Origin: Bacteroidales bacterium UBA1392
GTDB lineage: Bacteria; Bacteroidota; Bacteroidia; Bacteroidales; UBA932
Direction: 5' to 3'
Assembly (NCBI GenBank): GCA_002305275.1
Contig: DBQO01000046.1
Coordinates: 1 to 64,000, forward strand
DNA: 64,000 bases
Positions 6,801 to 15,355 of this stretch are shown one piece after another. The notes under the pieces were generated by a model that saw only the letters and a program-made list of their open reading frames with translations, was not told the DNA's origin and ran no database searches. The position numbers and the translations under genes are program-made. The number at the start of each line of letters is the position of its first letter. Within the stretch, counting starts at the first letter, position 1.

Positions 6801-6830
6801 TGATAGAAATAACTTTAAAGCCAGCATATT

Positions 6831-7997
6831 ATGTTAGTTTATCGTAAAATAGGGGATTCTCTAAAACAATTGATTGACAAGTATCCTATTATCGCACTTA
6901 CAGGACCAAGGCAGTCAGGTAAAACAACACTATTGAAAGAGATGTTTTCAGATTATAGGTATGTGAGTCTCGAAAATCCTAACCTACGAGATTTTGCTGA
7001 AAGTGATCCGCTTGGTTTTTTGCAACAATACGATAAAAATGTCATTTTCGACGAAGTACAACGAGTACCACACCTCTTTTCATATATACAGGCTATTGTG
7101 GACGATAGCAGAATAATGGGTCAGTTTATTTTATCGGGTTCGCAAAACTTTCATTTGATGCAAAGCATTACACAGAGTTTGGCGGGAAGGGTTGCTATTT
7201 TCAGGTTGTTTCCTTTTGATTTTCAGGAATTAAAAAGTGCCGGATTGCTTCAAAATGATTATATGACACATTTGATTAAAGGGTTTTATCCGGCAATTTA
7301 CGACCGAAATATAAGAGCAGCAGATTTTTATCCCAATTATATTGAAACATATATTCAGCGAGATGTAAGTGAGTTGATTGCGATTCACGACATGAGTTTG
7401 TTCAGGAAGTTCTTAGCATTATGCGCTACAGGAGCCGGACAGATATTAAACATGAGCACTCTGGCAAAGAAGTGCGGTATATCCTCTCCAACCGTCAGAT
7501 CATGGCTCTCCGCATTAGAAAATAGTTACGTGCTCTTTTTGCTCCAACCCTATTATAAGAATTTCAGTAAACGTATTATAAAGGCGCCTAAACTCTATTT
7601 TTACGATACCGGATTGCTGTGCAATTTGCTCAGAATAAGTGATGTGTCTCAAATTAATAATGAAACAATAAAGGGAGCACTATTTGAGAATATGATAGTT
7701 TCTGAGTATATGAAACAGAAGTATCACAATAATGAGAGGCAAATGGACTTGTGGTATTGGCGTGACTCGGAAAAGAATGAGGTGGATTTGCTTATCGAAA
7801 AGCGGCAAGAAACCGAAATTATAGAGATAAAAGCAACACAAACCGTTATGTCCGATTTGTTTAAGGGATTAAACCATTATGCTGCGCTCGAAACGGAAGT
7901 TAAACTGACCAAGACATTAGTTTATGGAGGCAACGAAAGTCAGAAACGCAGCGTAGCCCGGGTCTTGCCTTGGAATGAAGTGAATGTGTCAGTATAA
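6831..7997 (+). CDS. AAA_14/DUF4143 family ATPase 3
   Basis: 388 residues. Walker A GPRQSGKT (25-32), Walker B VIFDEVQRVP with Asp74-Glu75, sensor-like LSGSQNFHLM (about 101-110), and a C-terminal DUF4143 region with NEVDLLIE and EIIEIKATQT as the PD-(D/E)xK-like pair. All key residues are present. It is more similar in layout to the classical DUF4143 bacterial family than to ATPases 1 and 2. It has its own upstream R4 element and a terminator, so it is a stand-alone transcription unit. Downstream R1 copy 3 closes the island. Biological role not established. Confidence 0.9.
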   Translation: MLVYRKIGDSLKQLIDKYPIIALTGPRQSGKTTLLKEMFSDYRYVSLENPNLRDFAESDPLGFLQQYDKNVIFDEVQRVPHLFSYIQAIVDDSRIMGQFILSGSQNFHLMQSITQSLAGRVAIFRLFPFDFQELKSAGLLQNDYMTHLIKGFYPAIYDRNIRAADFYPNYIETYIQRDVSELIAIHDMSLFRKFLALCATGAGQILNMSTLAKKCGISSPTVRSWLSALENSYVLFLLQPYYKNFSKRIIKAPKLYFYDTGLLCNLLRISDVSQINNETIKGALFENMIVSEYMKQKYHNNERQMDLWYWRDSEKNEVDLLIEKRQETEIIEIKATQTVMSDLFKGLNHYAALETEVKLTKTLVYGGNESQKRSVARVLPWNEVNVSV

Positions 7998-8000
7998 CTT

Positions 8001-8036
8001 AGGCATAAAGATTCAGATTTGCCAAACTGATACGAG
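8001..8036 (+). repeat. R1-like repeat, copy 3 (right edge of island)
   Basis: GGCATAAAGATTCAGATTTG and the next bases (CCAAACTGATACGAG) align with R1 copies 1 and 2 allowing a one-base gap. It lies just after the ATPase 3 stop. With copy 1 it encloses all four island genes. Confidence 0.5.
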
Positions 8037-8051
8037 TTTACCACACCAAAT

Positions 8052-8084
8052 AAGCCCTCTCACTTCATGTGCAAGGGCTTTTTA
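8052..8084 (+). terminator. Intrinsic terminator of ATPase 3
   Basis: AAGCCCT (8052-8058) pairs with AGGGCTT (8074-8080); an inner CAC/GTG pair shortens the loop. TTTTT follows directly. Confidence 0.65.
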
Positions 8085-8132
8085 GTTCTTTAAACCGGCC
8101 TTATAATTGTGTAACCCGACAATATAATTATT

Positions 8133-8423
8133 CTACCAATTTATGATCTCCCCATTTGCTTTTACGGCAAATGCAACTCCGTGAACAGATTGTTCCACAT
8201 CATTAATGGCCCTCATGGCCTTGTCAGAAATCTGAAATTCGTAATTACGTGAATCATAAGAGATGAAATCTTCGTAGCTTATAAGTGGATTGGCTTTTGT
8301 CTTAACCGTGGTTTCATCAATCCGATATGAAAAATCCTCAAATTTTGAATAGGAGTCAAGCAAGTATAATTCGACTTTCCCGTCTGAAGAATTTTTTTCG
8401 CACCCCGCACCCCGGACTCGCAA
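8133..8423 (-). pseudogene. Remnant of a small lipoprotein gene
   Basis: A 96-codon frame with only a TTG at its upstream end, starting directly after the stop codon of the preceding FISUMP gene. A lipobox-like GAGCEKN is followed by about 85 residues that look like a real secreted Bacteroidales protein (SKFEDFSYRIDE...VHGVAFAVKANGEIINW), but there is no signal peptide upstream of the Cys. At the break lies a 7-bp tandem duplication (GCACCCC twice, 8400-8413). I read this as the body of a lipoprotein gene whose 5' end was lost when it was joined to the FISUMP gene; the 3' end may also be short. Function unknown. Confidence 0.55.
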
Positions 8424-9443
8424 CTACTTCGCCAACCTTACACATCTTACCGATGCCCCAAAATGTTCCTTAGAGGTAAAATTCATCGGGCAGAAGGTAC
8501 TTTCGCTATGGATATAGCGGTAGTAGGCCTGGGTCTCATTTTTTTGGGTAGAACTCCACCAGAATCCATATTCATTGAAACCCCTGAAAAGTGAGTGATC
8601 GTACTGTGTATTGCCCATCGGTATGGCATTCCAGCCGGCACTATTGGAGTGAGGATTGTCGGGAGAATAGGGCCAGATCCTTTCACCGTTGAACCAGGCA
8701 TCCACTGAAAGCTTATCGCCAAGCCCCTCCCAGTTATCCACAAAGGTCATCTGTTTGCCGGCAACTGCGGTCGCCAGATCTACCCAATCTTCATTGGTGG
8801 GAACAGACCATCCTTTGGGGCAGACGCCCTGTGGCCCGCCACCCAATCCGGAAGCGCTCCGTCCGCCGGTAGCCTCCTCCCATGAATAGAAACGTCCAAA
8901 TAGGGTATGAGTGATGGGCGAGTGTTGGAAAGCCGAGCCCTTTTTGTAGTACGCCAGATTGCGCACGAACCAGTCGAGGTTGCCTATTGTCACATATTCG
9001 TATTCTATGCCATCGCGGTTGTCGATAAAAACCTTATTACTGTACTTAAGACCTTTCAGGGATTTTTCATGTCTGATATCCACAGTAGTAACGTGTTGTG
9101 TGGCTGATGAGTTGTAGTAGCCCGGAGCTACTGCTATGCCGACAATGGCAAAAGTACCCAGACTGTCAGGAAATGTAATCGTTACCGTCCTTGAGGAGAG
9201 AGTGTCATTGTATGAAGCTCCGAAATACCATTTATAATCGACCTTGGAAGGCTCTGTAATACCGGAGGCAGTAAGGGTAATCGTCTCACCGATGCCGACA
9301 AAAGTGGGAATGTAATAATCTACAAATCCACTCATATAGAGCTTTTCCTCCTCTTTCTCTTCTTCCTTTTCACAAGAAGCGCCCATGCCCAACAGGAGAA
9401 ATGCCAGCAACCAAACCCAAAGAATTCTGTATCTAATTTCCAT
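8424..9443 (-). CDS. FISUMP-domain surface lipoprotein
   Basis: 339 residues. Signal peptide with lipobox LGMGASC, then a Glu/Lys-rich linker, an Ig-like region (about 35-125), and from about 135 a 'Fibrobacter succinogenes major paralogous' (FISUMP) domain. The typical segments are visible: YEYVTIGNLDWFVRNLAY, GGPQGVCPKGWSVPTNEDW, YGFWWSSTQ and the closing GASVRCVRLAK. The C-terminal fold of this group is C-type-lectin-like. Probably displayed on the outer membrane. The ligand is unknown. Divergent from apbE with a 119-bp shared upstream region. Confidence 0.85.
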   Translation of the reverse strand: MEIRYRILWVWLLAFLLLGMGASCEKEEEKEEEKLYMSGFVDYYIPTFVGIGETITLTASGITEPSKVDYKWYFGASYNDTLSSRTVTITFPDSLGTFAIVGIAVAPGYYNSSATQHVTTVDIRHEKSLKGLKYSNKVFIDNRDGIEYEYVTIGNLDWFVRNLAYYKKGSAFQHSPITHTLFGRFYSWEEATGGRSASGLGGGPQGVCPKGWSVPTNEDWVDLATAVAGKQMTFVDNWEGLGDKLSVDAWFNGERIWPYSPDNPHSNSAGWNAIPMGNTQYDHSLFRGFNEYGFWWSSTQKNETQAYYRYIHSESTFCPMNFTSKEHFGASVRCVRLAK

Positions 9444-9511
9444 TGTCTGTTAATTCTAACCTACAAATATGAGTATTTTTTGGCGCAATAGCAATTTTTG
9501 ATTTTTTATAG

Positions 9512-9519
9512 TAAATTTG
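9512..9519 (+). promoter_or_regulatory. Putative -7 box of apbE
   Basis: TAAATTTG matches TAnnTTTG, 43 bp before the apbE start. The -33 element is not at the expected spacing, so support is partial. Confidence 0.35.
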
Positions 9520-9562
9520 CACCAACTCTTTTGCAATTTCGCCAAAATCGTGCCACCGTCCA

Positions 9563-10603
9563 ATGATCAACAAAAGCACAATAATACCGTTACTGATTGT
9601 AACTCTTCTCATAGCCGGATGTTCCACCGGCAAGGGTAGATATGAGCGCATTGAAGGTTATGCTCAAGGGAGCACATTTCATATAATATATTCCCGTCCG
9701 GCAGGCTCAGGGGTAAAGAGTGCACAAGTGGAAGAGAGGGTCAATAGCCTTCTCACCGCCATAGATAATTCCCTCTCCGGATATAACAAAGGTTCGCTCC
9801 TTTCCCGTTTCAATGCGGGAGAAGAGATTATTCCTGATTCGCTCTTTATTGAGGTATTCAACCGCTCCAAAGAGATATGGCTGGAGAGCTCCGGAGCATT
9901 TGATCCCTCTGCAGCACCTCTGTTCGACCTCTGGGGCTTCGGTTTCAGTAACCGTGATACCGTCACTCAACACCTCATAGATAGCGCTCTGCTCCTCGTG
10001 GGCATGGATATGGTCTCCATCGAGGGAAGCGGTGACTCGATCAGAGTTACAAGAGAACTGCCGGGAGTGAAGCTCAATTTCAACGCCATTGCGCAGGGCT
10101 ACACCTGCGATGTGATAGCGAGGGCCCTTGATGACTTCGGATGCACCGATTATCTGGTTGAGGTGGGTAGAGAGATTGTATGCAAGGGACTCAGTTCACG
10201 TGGTGACAAATGGAAAGTGGGCCTGGACAAGCCCTTGGATGGAAATTTTGATGAGGGCGCCAATCTTCAGGAGATTATTTCAATGTCGGATGGGGCATTG
10301 GTTACCAGCGGTAATTACCGCAAATTTTATATTGAGAATGGAGAAAAACGCTCTCACACCATTGATCCTGCCACAGGCAGGCCCGTCACGCACAATCTTC
10401 TCAGTGCTACGGTGATTGCTTCAGATGGAGCCACTGCTGACGCTTACGCCACCTGGATGATGGTTATAGGAGAGGAAAGGGCTATGGAGCTCGCTTCACA
10501 GCGAAATGATATCGAAGTCTATCTTGTTTATGGAGAGCAGGATTCTATGAAGGTGTGGCACACGGATGGATTTCCCATTTATTCAAATGACTCCAAAAAA
10601 TAA
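9563..10603 (+). CDS. apbE: FAD:protein FMN transferase ApbE
   Basis: 346 residues with signal peptide and lipobox LLIAGC (Cys20), so an envelope lipoprotein. Family signatures seen: AFDPSAAPLFDLWGF, LNFNAIAQGYTCDVIARAL, the HTIDPATGRPV motif, and the acidic Mg-binding region ASDGATADAYATWMMVIG. ApbE transfers FMN from FAD to a Thr of redox proteins such as NqrB/NqrC and RnfG, and acts outside the cytoplasmic membrane. No Nqr or Rnf genes lie in this window. In the segment YLVEVGREIVCKG the usual VNxGGD-like motif is altered (VGRE rather than GGE/GGD); the overall family call is still safe. Followed by the amidohydrolase with an 81-bp gap. Confidence 0.93.
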   Translation: MINKSTIIPLLIVTLLIAGCSTGKGRYERIEGYAQGSTFHIIYSRPAGSGVKSAQVEERVNSLLTAIDNSLSGYNKGSLLSRFNAGEEIIPDSLFIEVFNRSKEIWLESSGAFDPSAAPLFDLWGFGFSNRDTVTQHLIDSALLLVGMDMVSIEGSGDSIRVTRELPGVKLNFNAIAQGYTCDVIARALDDFGCTDYLVEVGREIVCKGLSSRGDKWKVGLDKPLDGNFDEGANLQEIISMSDGALVTSGNYRKFYIENGEKRSHTIDPATGRPVTHNLLSATVIASDGATADAYATWMMVIGEERAMELASQRNDIEVYLVYGEQDSMKVWHTDGFPIYSNDSKK

Positions 10604-10684
10604 AACCATTATAATCGTTTAAAAACGCTTGCAATCACTTGAAAACAGCTACACAACAGATATAAAGATAAAATAACACACAAT

Positions 10685-12340
10685 ATGGAAAGACGAGACT
10701 TTATCAGAACCTCACTCATAGGGGCTGCCGCCCTGGGAATCGGCTTTTACGGGGGCCGCAAAATCGGCGTCAGGCACCCATTCGAGACCATTATAAAAAA
10801 TGGAGTGATCTATACCGGTGACGGCAAAGCCCCGATCAAGGGTGATATAGGTATTAGAGACGGCCGCATTGCAGCCATCGGAACCCTCGGAGACAATGCC
10901 GACATTATCATCGATGCCAAAGGAGTTGCAATCTCTCCCGGATGGATTGACATTCACACCCATACCGACACCAATCTCTTCCTGGCTCCAAAGGGAGACA
11001 GCCGCATATTCCAGGGCATTACCACCGATATCGGGGGAAATTGCGGTGACTCGCCCTTTCCCTATTCCGATGCTCACTATGAAGCAAATAAAGATACTCT
11101 AAGGCACGGATATCCCTTCTGGCAGGATATTGACGGCTTTTATGATGCATACCGCAAACAGGGCATAGGCATCAACTATGGTAGTCTTGTGGGTCAGGGT
11201 CAGCTCCGTTCCGCCGTAATCGGCGATAACAACATACCGGCAACTCCTGAAACACTGGCCAAAATGTGCTCAATACTTGACAGAGAAATGGAGATGGGAG
11301 CTTTGGGTATCTCACTGGGACTCGAATATGCTCCCAGTTCTTATGCATCCGATGAAGAGCTGATAGAACTTTGCAAGGTGGTGGCAAAGCACGATGGTCT
11401 TTATTCCATCCACATGCGCAACGAAGATGATTTTGTGGAGGAATCTCTCAGGGATGCCATCCGTATCGCAAGAGAGTCGGGGGTTCGTCTGCAAGTATCT
11501 CACCTCAAGGCTCAGAATGCCGCCAACTGGCATAAAATGCCCGCATTGCTCGCAATGATCGATCGGGCGAAGGCAGAGGGCATCGATATCGCTTTCGACC
11601 GCTATCCGTATATAGCATTCTCCACGGGACTCTCCTCATTTATTCCGATTAATGATAGGCAAGGCTCCTCGGAGGAGGTGCTTGCACGTCTGGCCGATGA
11701 TGTAAAAGCCGCTGAAATCGGAAGATATGCAGAGAGCCGCATCAAACGTCTCGGAGGGCCTCAAAATGTACTTATAGCTACTTGCCGTGCGGAGGGCAAC
11801 TCTCAATACTCCGGTAAAACCGTGGCCGAGTGCTGTGAGATCTCAGGTATGGAGGTGTGGCCTATGATCCGACACCTGCTCATCTCTGAGAAGCTCAATG
11901 TTCAGATGGCGGGATTTGCGATGAAAGAGGAGAATATTCAGATGGAGTATCGCCATCCGCTCTCAATGCCCGCCTCAGATGGCAGCGTCTATTCTCCTGA
12001 GGGACCATTGGGTGAAAAAATGCCTCACCCGCGTTCTTACGGTACTTTTCCCCGTTTCTTCCAGAAATATGTACGCGAGGATAAGATTTTGGATTTGGCT
12101 ACCGCAGTTTACAAGTGCAGCACACTGCCTGCTTCCCGTCTTAAGCTCAGGGAGCGCGGATTGCTGATCCCCGGCTATTGGGCAGACATAGTAGTCTTCA
12201 ATCCCGATACCATCGAGGAAAAAAGCACCTACGATAATCCTCACCAGTTCCCTGTGGGAATAGAACATGTATTTGTGAATGGTGTCTGGACAATTAAAGA
12301 TGGTGCGCATACCGGCAAATTCGCGGGTATAATTGTGTAA
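10685..12340 (+). CDS. D-aminoacylase/N-acyl-D-amino-acid deacylase family amidohydrolase
   Basis: 551 residues. The N-terminus MERRDFIRTSLIGAAALGIGF carries a twin-arginine-like RRDFIR followed by a hydrophobic stretch, so it is probably exported folded through Tat. The amidohydrolase core follows: SPGWIDIHTHTD (metal-binding HxH), ITTDIGGNCGDSPFP, LQVSHLKAQ (His ligand) and DRYPY. The C-terminal small beta domain GLLIPGYWADIVVFNPDTI is typical. The family hydrolyses N-acyl-D-amino acids and related amides; the substrate here is unknown. It ends 2 bp before the deacetylase-like gene, so the two are co-transcribed. Confidence 0.88.
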   Translation: MERRDFIRTSLIGAAALGIGFYGGRKIGVRHPFETIIKNGVIYTGDGKAPIKGDIGIRDGRIAAIGTLGDNADIIIDAKGVAISPGWIDIHTHTDTNLFLAPKGDSRIFQGITTDIGGNCGDSPFPYSDAHYEANKDTLRHGYPFWQDIDGFYDAYRKQGIGINYGSLVGQGQLRSAVIGDNNIPATPETLAKMCSILDREMEMGALGISLGLEYAPSSYASDEELIELCKVVAKHDGLYSIHMRNEDDFVEESLRDAIRIARESGVRLQVSHLKAQNAANWHKMPALLAMIDRAKAEGIDIAFDRYPYIAFSTGLSSFIPINDRQGSSEEVLARLADDVKAAEIGRYAESRIKRLGGPQNVLIATCRAEGNSQYSGKTVAECCEISGMEVWPMIRHLLISEKLNVQMAGFAMKEENIQMEYRHPLSMPASDGSVYSPEGPLGEKMPHPRSYGTFPRFFQKYVREDKILDLATAVYKCSTLPASRLKLRERGLLIPGYWADIVVFNPDTIEEKSTYDNPHQFPVGIEHVFVNGVWTIKDGAHTGKFAGIIV

Positions 12341-12342
12341 TT

Positions 12343-13158
12343 ATGAAATTGAGGAACATTATGAAGTCAGTTAGAACAATTATTCCTGCGCTCTGCGCCC
12401 TGATCCTCATCTCCTGTTCGGGAAATAGTCCGAAGGAGAATGTTTTCGAATATGACGAGTTTGGGGTCGTGACCAAGATCAACCCCGATGAAAAATCTGT
12501 CTGGTTGGTATTCACCGCCCATTATAGCCTTGACGATAATGGATATTTTGAGAATTTTGACGGAGTAGTACCTGTGCTCAACACCCTTAAAGAAAAAGAG
12601 GTCAAAGGTTCCTTTTTCCCGACCGGTATCTGCTTAGAGGTGGAAAAATATCAGGAAGCAGTCAGACGGATCATTGATGAAGGTCACTATCTTTCTTCTC
12701 ATTCGTTTAATCACTTACTTCTCTGTGAAAATGGCCGCACTCTCGTGAGTGCCGACTCCATTAAAGCCGATTTTGCACTAATGGAGGCCTCTTTGGAGAA
12801 ATACGGTTTGGAAAAGGAGCAATACGACTGGCTGATCCCACCCTATGAGATCTACAATCAGGAGACGGCTGATGCTATGCGTGACCTGGGTTATAAATTG
12901 GTCAACCCTACACCCGGATTCAAGACGGGGATGGATTGGACCTCTCCGGGAGCTCCTAATTATATTTCCACTGAGGAGATTCTGGAAGGAATATGGCAAT
13001 ACGAGTCGGAAAATAGTATGAATGGTGTAATCCTGCTGATCCACGCAATGAACTATCCCGACCGCTCAGATGAAGATCGTCCCTATACATATTTGGGTGA
13101 GATCATAGATACCCTGCGATCCAAGGGTTACACCTTCAAGACCATGTTTGACCTTTAG
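12343..13158 (+). CDS. Polysaccharide-deacetylase-like lipoprotein
   Basis: 271 residues; signal peptide with lipobox ILISC. NodB-type fold: LVFTAHYSLDDNG replaces the usual TFDDG motif 1, and HSFNHLLLC gives the metal-binding HxxxH motif 2. The first motif is loose, so catalysis on a polysaccharide is plausible but not certain. The start at 12343 lies 2 bp after the amidohydrolase stop; the ATG at 12361 is an alternative that still leaves a complete signal peptide. Envelope-located; likely acts together with the amidohydrolase on cell-wall or glycan material (inference from operon). Confidence 0.8.
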   Translation: MKLRNIMKSVRTIIPALCALILISCSGNSPKENVFEYDEFGVVTKINPDEKSVWLVFTAHYSLDDNGYFENFDGVVPVLNTLKEKEVKGSFFPTGICLEVEKYQEAVRRIIDEGHYLSSHSFNHLLLCENGRTLVSADSIKADFALMEASLEKYGLEKEQYDWLIPPYEIYNQETADAMRDLGYKLVNPTPGFKTGMDWTSPGAPNYISTEEILEGIWQYESENSMNGVILLIHAMNYPDRSDEDRPYTYLGEIIDTLRSKGYTFKTMFDL

Positions 13159-13167
13159 CGTTTCGCT

Positions 13168-14202
13168 CTACTCACTCTTGTTGTTTTGATCCTTTTTGCG
13201 TAATTCGCTCTCTTCGCGTGATTCTCGTTTTTCGCGTGATTCTCGTTTTTCGTGTTCCTCGAAAGCATCCACAATTTTGGTTACGAGGGGGTGACGGACA
13301 ATGTCATCCCGGTCAAATTCGATGATGCTGATACCGCGAATATTTTTTACAATTTCGATACCTCGTACAAGCCCGCTGTTGCGCTTGTCGGGAAGATCTA
13401 TCTGAGTGGCATCTCCGGTAACGATAAACTTTGCGTCATTTCCCATACGTGTAAGAAACATCTTGAGTTGACCAAGTGAAGTATTCTGAGCCTCATCCAA
13501 AATCACGAAGGCTCTGTCGAGCGTACGTCCTCTCATGTAGGCCAGCGGTGCAATCTGTATGGTACCTTCTTCCATAAGTGAATGGAGTCGCTTTGCGGGA
13601 ATCATATCTCCAAGTGCATCATAAAGGGGCTGGAGGTAAGGGTCAAGTTTATCCTTAAGGTCTCCGGGCAGAAATCCCAATCTTTCACCCGCCTCTACAG
13701 CAGGGCGGGTAAGTATCAGACGTTTGACTTCACGGTTTTTGAGTGCACGGACGGCCAGGGCAATAGCCGTATATGTTTTACCTGTACCGGCAGGTCCTAA
13801 GGCAAACAAGAGATCATTCTTGTAATACTCCTTTACCAGGCGTTTCTGGTTTTTAGTGCGTGCTTTTATGGCCCGGCCATCGTTACTGTAAACGATGATG
13901 TAATCTTCGTCGTTAGGCATATCAACCTTACCGGTCTCAGCAGAAATAATTCTTTCCAAACAGACCTGTTCCATATCATACTCTGTCAGCGCACCTTTTA
14001 GACGGCATATCTTCATCACCTTTTCCAATTTCTCCTCAAAGAGACGAATCTCGTCAGCAGGTCCTGTCACATAGACTTCCGCACCTCTGGCGACAACTTT
14101 TATTTTTGGAAAGAAGGAGGTCAAAAGGTCGAAATTTCTATTGTTGACCCCATAAAAATCTATCGGATTGAGATCTGTCAGTAAAATTTTTTTTTCAATC
14201 AT
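13168..14202 (-). CDS. phoH: PhoH family ATPase
   Basis: 344 residues. N-terminal KH-like segment (about 1-65), then the PhoH ATPase with Walker A GPAGTGKT (136-143), RPAVEAGERLGFLPGD and Walker B FVILDEAQN. This is the PhoL/YbeZ type, linked in other bacteria to rRNA processing together with YbeY. The C-terminus ends in a charged tail with tandem RESREK repeats, encoded by an imperfect 18-bp tandem repeat around 13212-13250. The start overlaps the end of the upstream CapA-like gene by 8 bp, so they form one operon. Confidence 0.93.
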   Translation of the reverse strand: MIEKKILLTDLNPIDFYGVNNRNFDLLTSFFPKIKVVARGAEVYVTGPADEIRLFEEKLEKVMKICRLKGALTEYDMEQVCLERIISAETGKVDMPNDEDYIIVYSNDGRAIKARTKNQKRLVKEYYKNDLLFALGPAGTGKTYTAIALAVRALKNREVKRLILTRPAVEAGERLGFLPGDLKDKLDPYLQPLYDALGDMIPAKRLHSLMEEGTIQIAPLAYMRGRTLDRAFVILDEAQNTSLGQLKMFLTRMGNDAKFIVTGDATQIDLPDKRNSGLVRGIEIVKNIRGISIIEFDRDDIVRHPLVTKIVDAFEEHEKRESREKRESREESELRKKDQNNKSE

Positions 14203-15355
14203 ATATGTATGTTATTCTTTTCCCGGTGGTATCTATTCCGAATTTTTTTACAATAGCATTCCATTCACGAACCATTTTTTCATACTGTCCCTCCTTAAAT
14301 TGCTTCTTTTTATCGAGATACTCCATAATTGGGACTACCGTATAGTTGCGCTCCAATTTGTTGGTTCTTGCGCACCACCAGTAATCAATTTTCGGAGGAA
14401 GGAGAGCAATGGTCGAGTCGGGTCTTCTTTTGAGTCGAAGCTCATAGACCATCCCTATTTGACCATAGGCAATGCTCATATTGGAGACGAAGTTGCCCAA
14501 AGAGTAGGCAGTCGCATGAAGCGTGTCATACTCGCACTTTTGCACCACATGCGGATGGGTGCCTACAATGGCATCAACTCCATAACGGTAGAGGCTGTCT
14601 CTCCATCTGCGTTGTGTGGCTGACTCGGTGAGCTGGTACTCCTCGCCCCAGTGCGGAGTTGCTATGATAAATTCCGCACCCTTCTCTTTAGCCCTTTCTA
14701 CCAACTTCCTGATCTGCGTGGTATCCATCATATTGACGATGTAGGGTTCAGGTATCTGAAATCCGTTGAGGCCATAGGTAAAGTTGATGATAGCTACGCA
14801 AATGCCCCCGATTGAGTCAATAAAGGGATTGCAGCGGTACTCCTCCTCTTTATCAGCGTAGAAGCCCGTATAAGCAATCCCCTCTCTCAGGAGAATTGTT
14901 CTTGTACTGTCGATTCCCGCTCTCCCTTTGTCAAGAAGGTGGTTGTTGGCTTTGAGAAATAAATCTATGCCACTGTTTCGCGCCTCCATATCCAGGGATG
15001 AAGGAGCAGAAAAGATGGGATAACCGGAGAAAGGCGTGACTCCCGTTGGATATTCCATATTTGCCACCACAAAGTCAGCAGAATCAAAAAGTGGCTTTAT
15101 ATATTTGAAGTAGGAGGAAAAATCATAGTCATCGGGATTGGAGGCATTGCCACCGTCGATAAGTGCGGTCTCCAACTGTAGTTTATGGGCCATCACATCT
15201 CCGATGAAAAGAATTCTGACGGTATCATCCTCGAACGGTGTCACCGAAAGAGCTGAAACCTCTTCCTCCTGAAAAACGACTCCACGAGAAGGGGCAACCA
15301 GAGATAGCAGTACCAGTATTACTACCGTAAAAATTGTAAATCTTACCACCTTCAC
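14195..15355 (-). CDS. CapA family (PGA_cap metallophosphatase-fold) protein
   Basis: 386 residues with an N-terminal hydrophobic segment (about 5-25) that may be a signal peptide or anchor. CapA-type motifs in order: ILFIGDVMAH, ADFVVANMEYPTG, LKANNHLLDKGRAGID, IIATPHWGEEY and IVGTHPHVVQKCEY. These are the metal-binding Asp, Asn and His positions of the metallophosphoesterase-like fold. In Bacillus CapA serves in poly-gamma-glutamate capsule export; in Bacteroidota such proteins are widespread and mostly uncharacterised. It overlaps the upstream DUF389 gene by 4 bp (ATGA) and phoH by 8 bp. Confidence 0.88.
   Translation of the reverse strand: MKVVRFTIFTVVILVLLSLVAPSRGVVFQEEEVSALSVTPFEDDTVRILFIGDVMAHKLQLETALIDGGNASNPDDYDFSSYFKYIKPLFDSADFVVANMEYPTGVTPFSGYPIFSAPSSLDMEARNSGIDLFLKANNHLLDKGRAGIDSTRTILLREGIAYTGFYADKEEEYRCNPFIDSIGGICVAIINFTYGLNGFQIPEPYIVNMMDTTQIRKLVERAKEKGAEFIIATPHWGEEYQLTESATQRRWRDSLYRYGVDAIVGTHPHVVQKCEYDTLHATAYSLGNFVSNMSIAYGQIGMVYELRLKRRPDSTIALLPPKIDYWWCARTNKLERNYTVVPIMEYLDKKKQFKEGQYEKMVREWNAIVKKFGIDTTGKRITYIYD

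Larger units (their letters stand above)
5892..6830. other. 939-bp intergenic region before ATPase 3 (no supported gene)
   Basis: AT-rich and without a credible gene; the short frames present have no recognisable domain. It holds R2 array B (5905-6028), an internally shortened R3 copy (6056-6080, CCCCATTTTTGGAACTTT), a 16-bp direct repeat CTCGGTTCTCCCTTTG at 6107 and 6180, R1 copy 2 (6243-6280), R4 (6588-6605) and a -7 box for ATPase 3 (6793-6800). The stretch 6290-6540 shows nothing recognisable. This looks like a graveyard of cassette ends. Confidence 0.75.
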
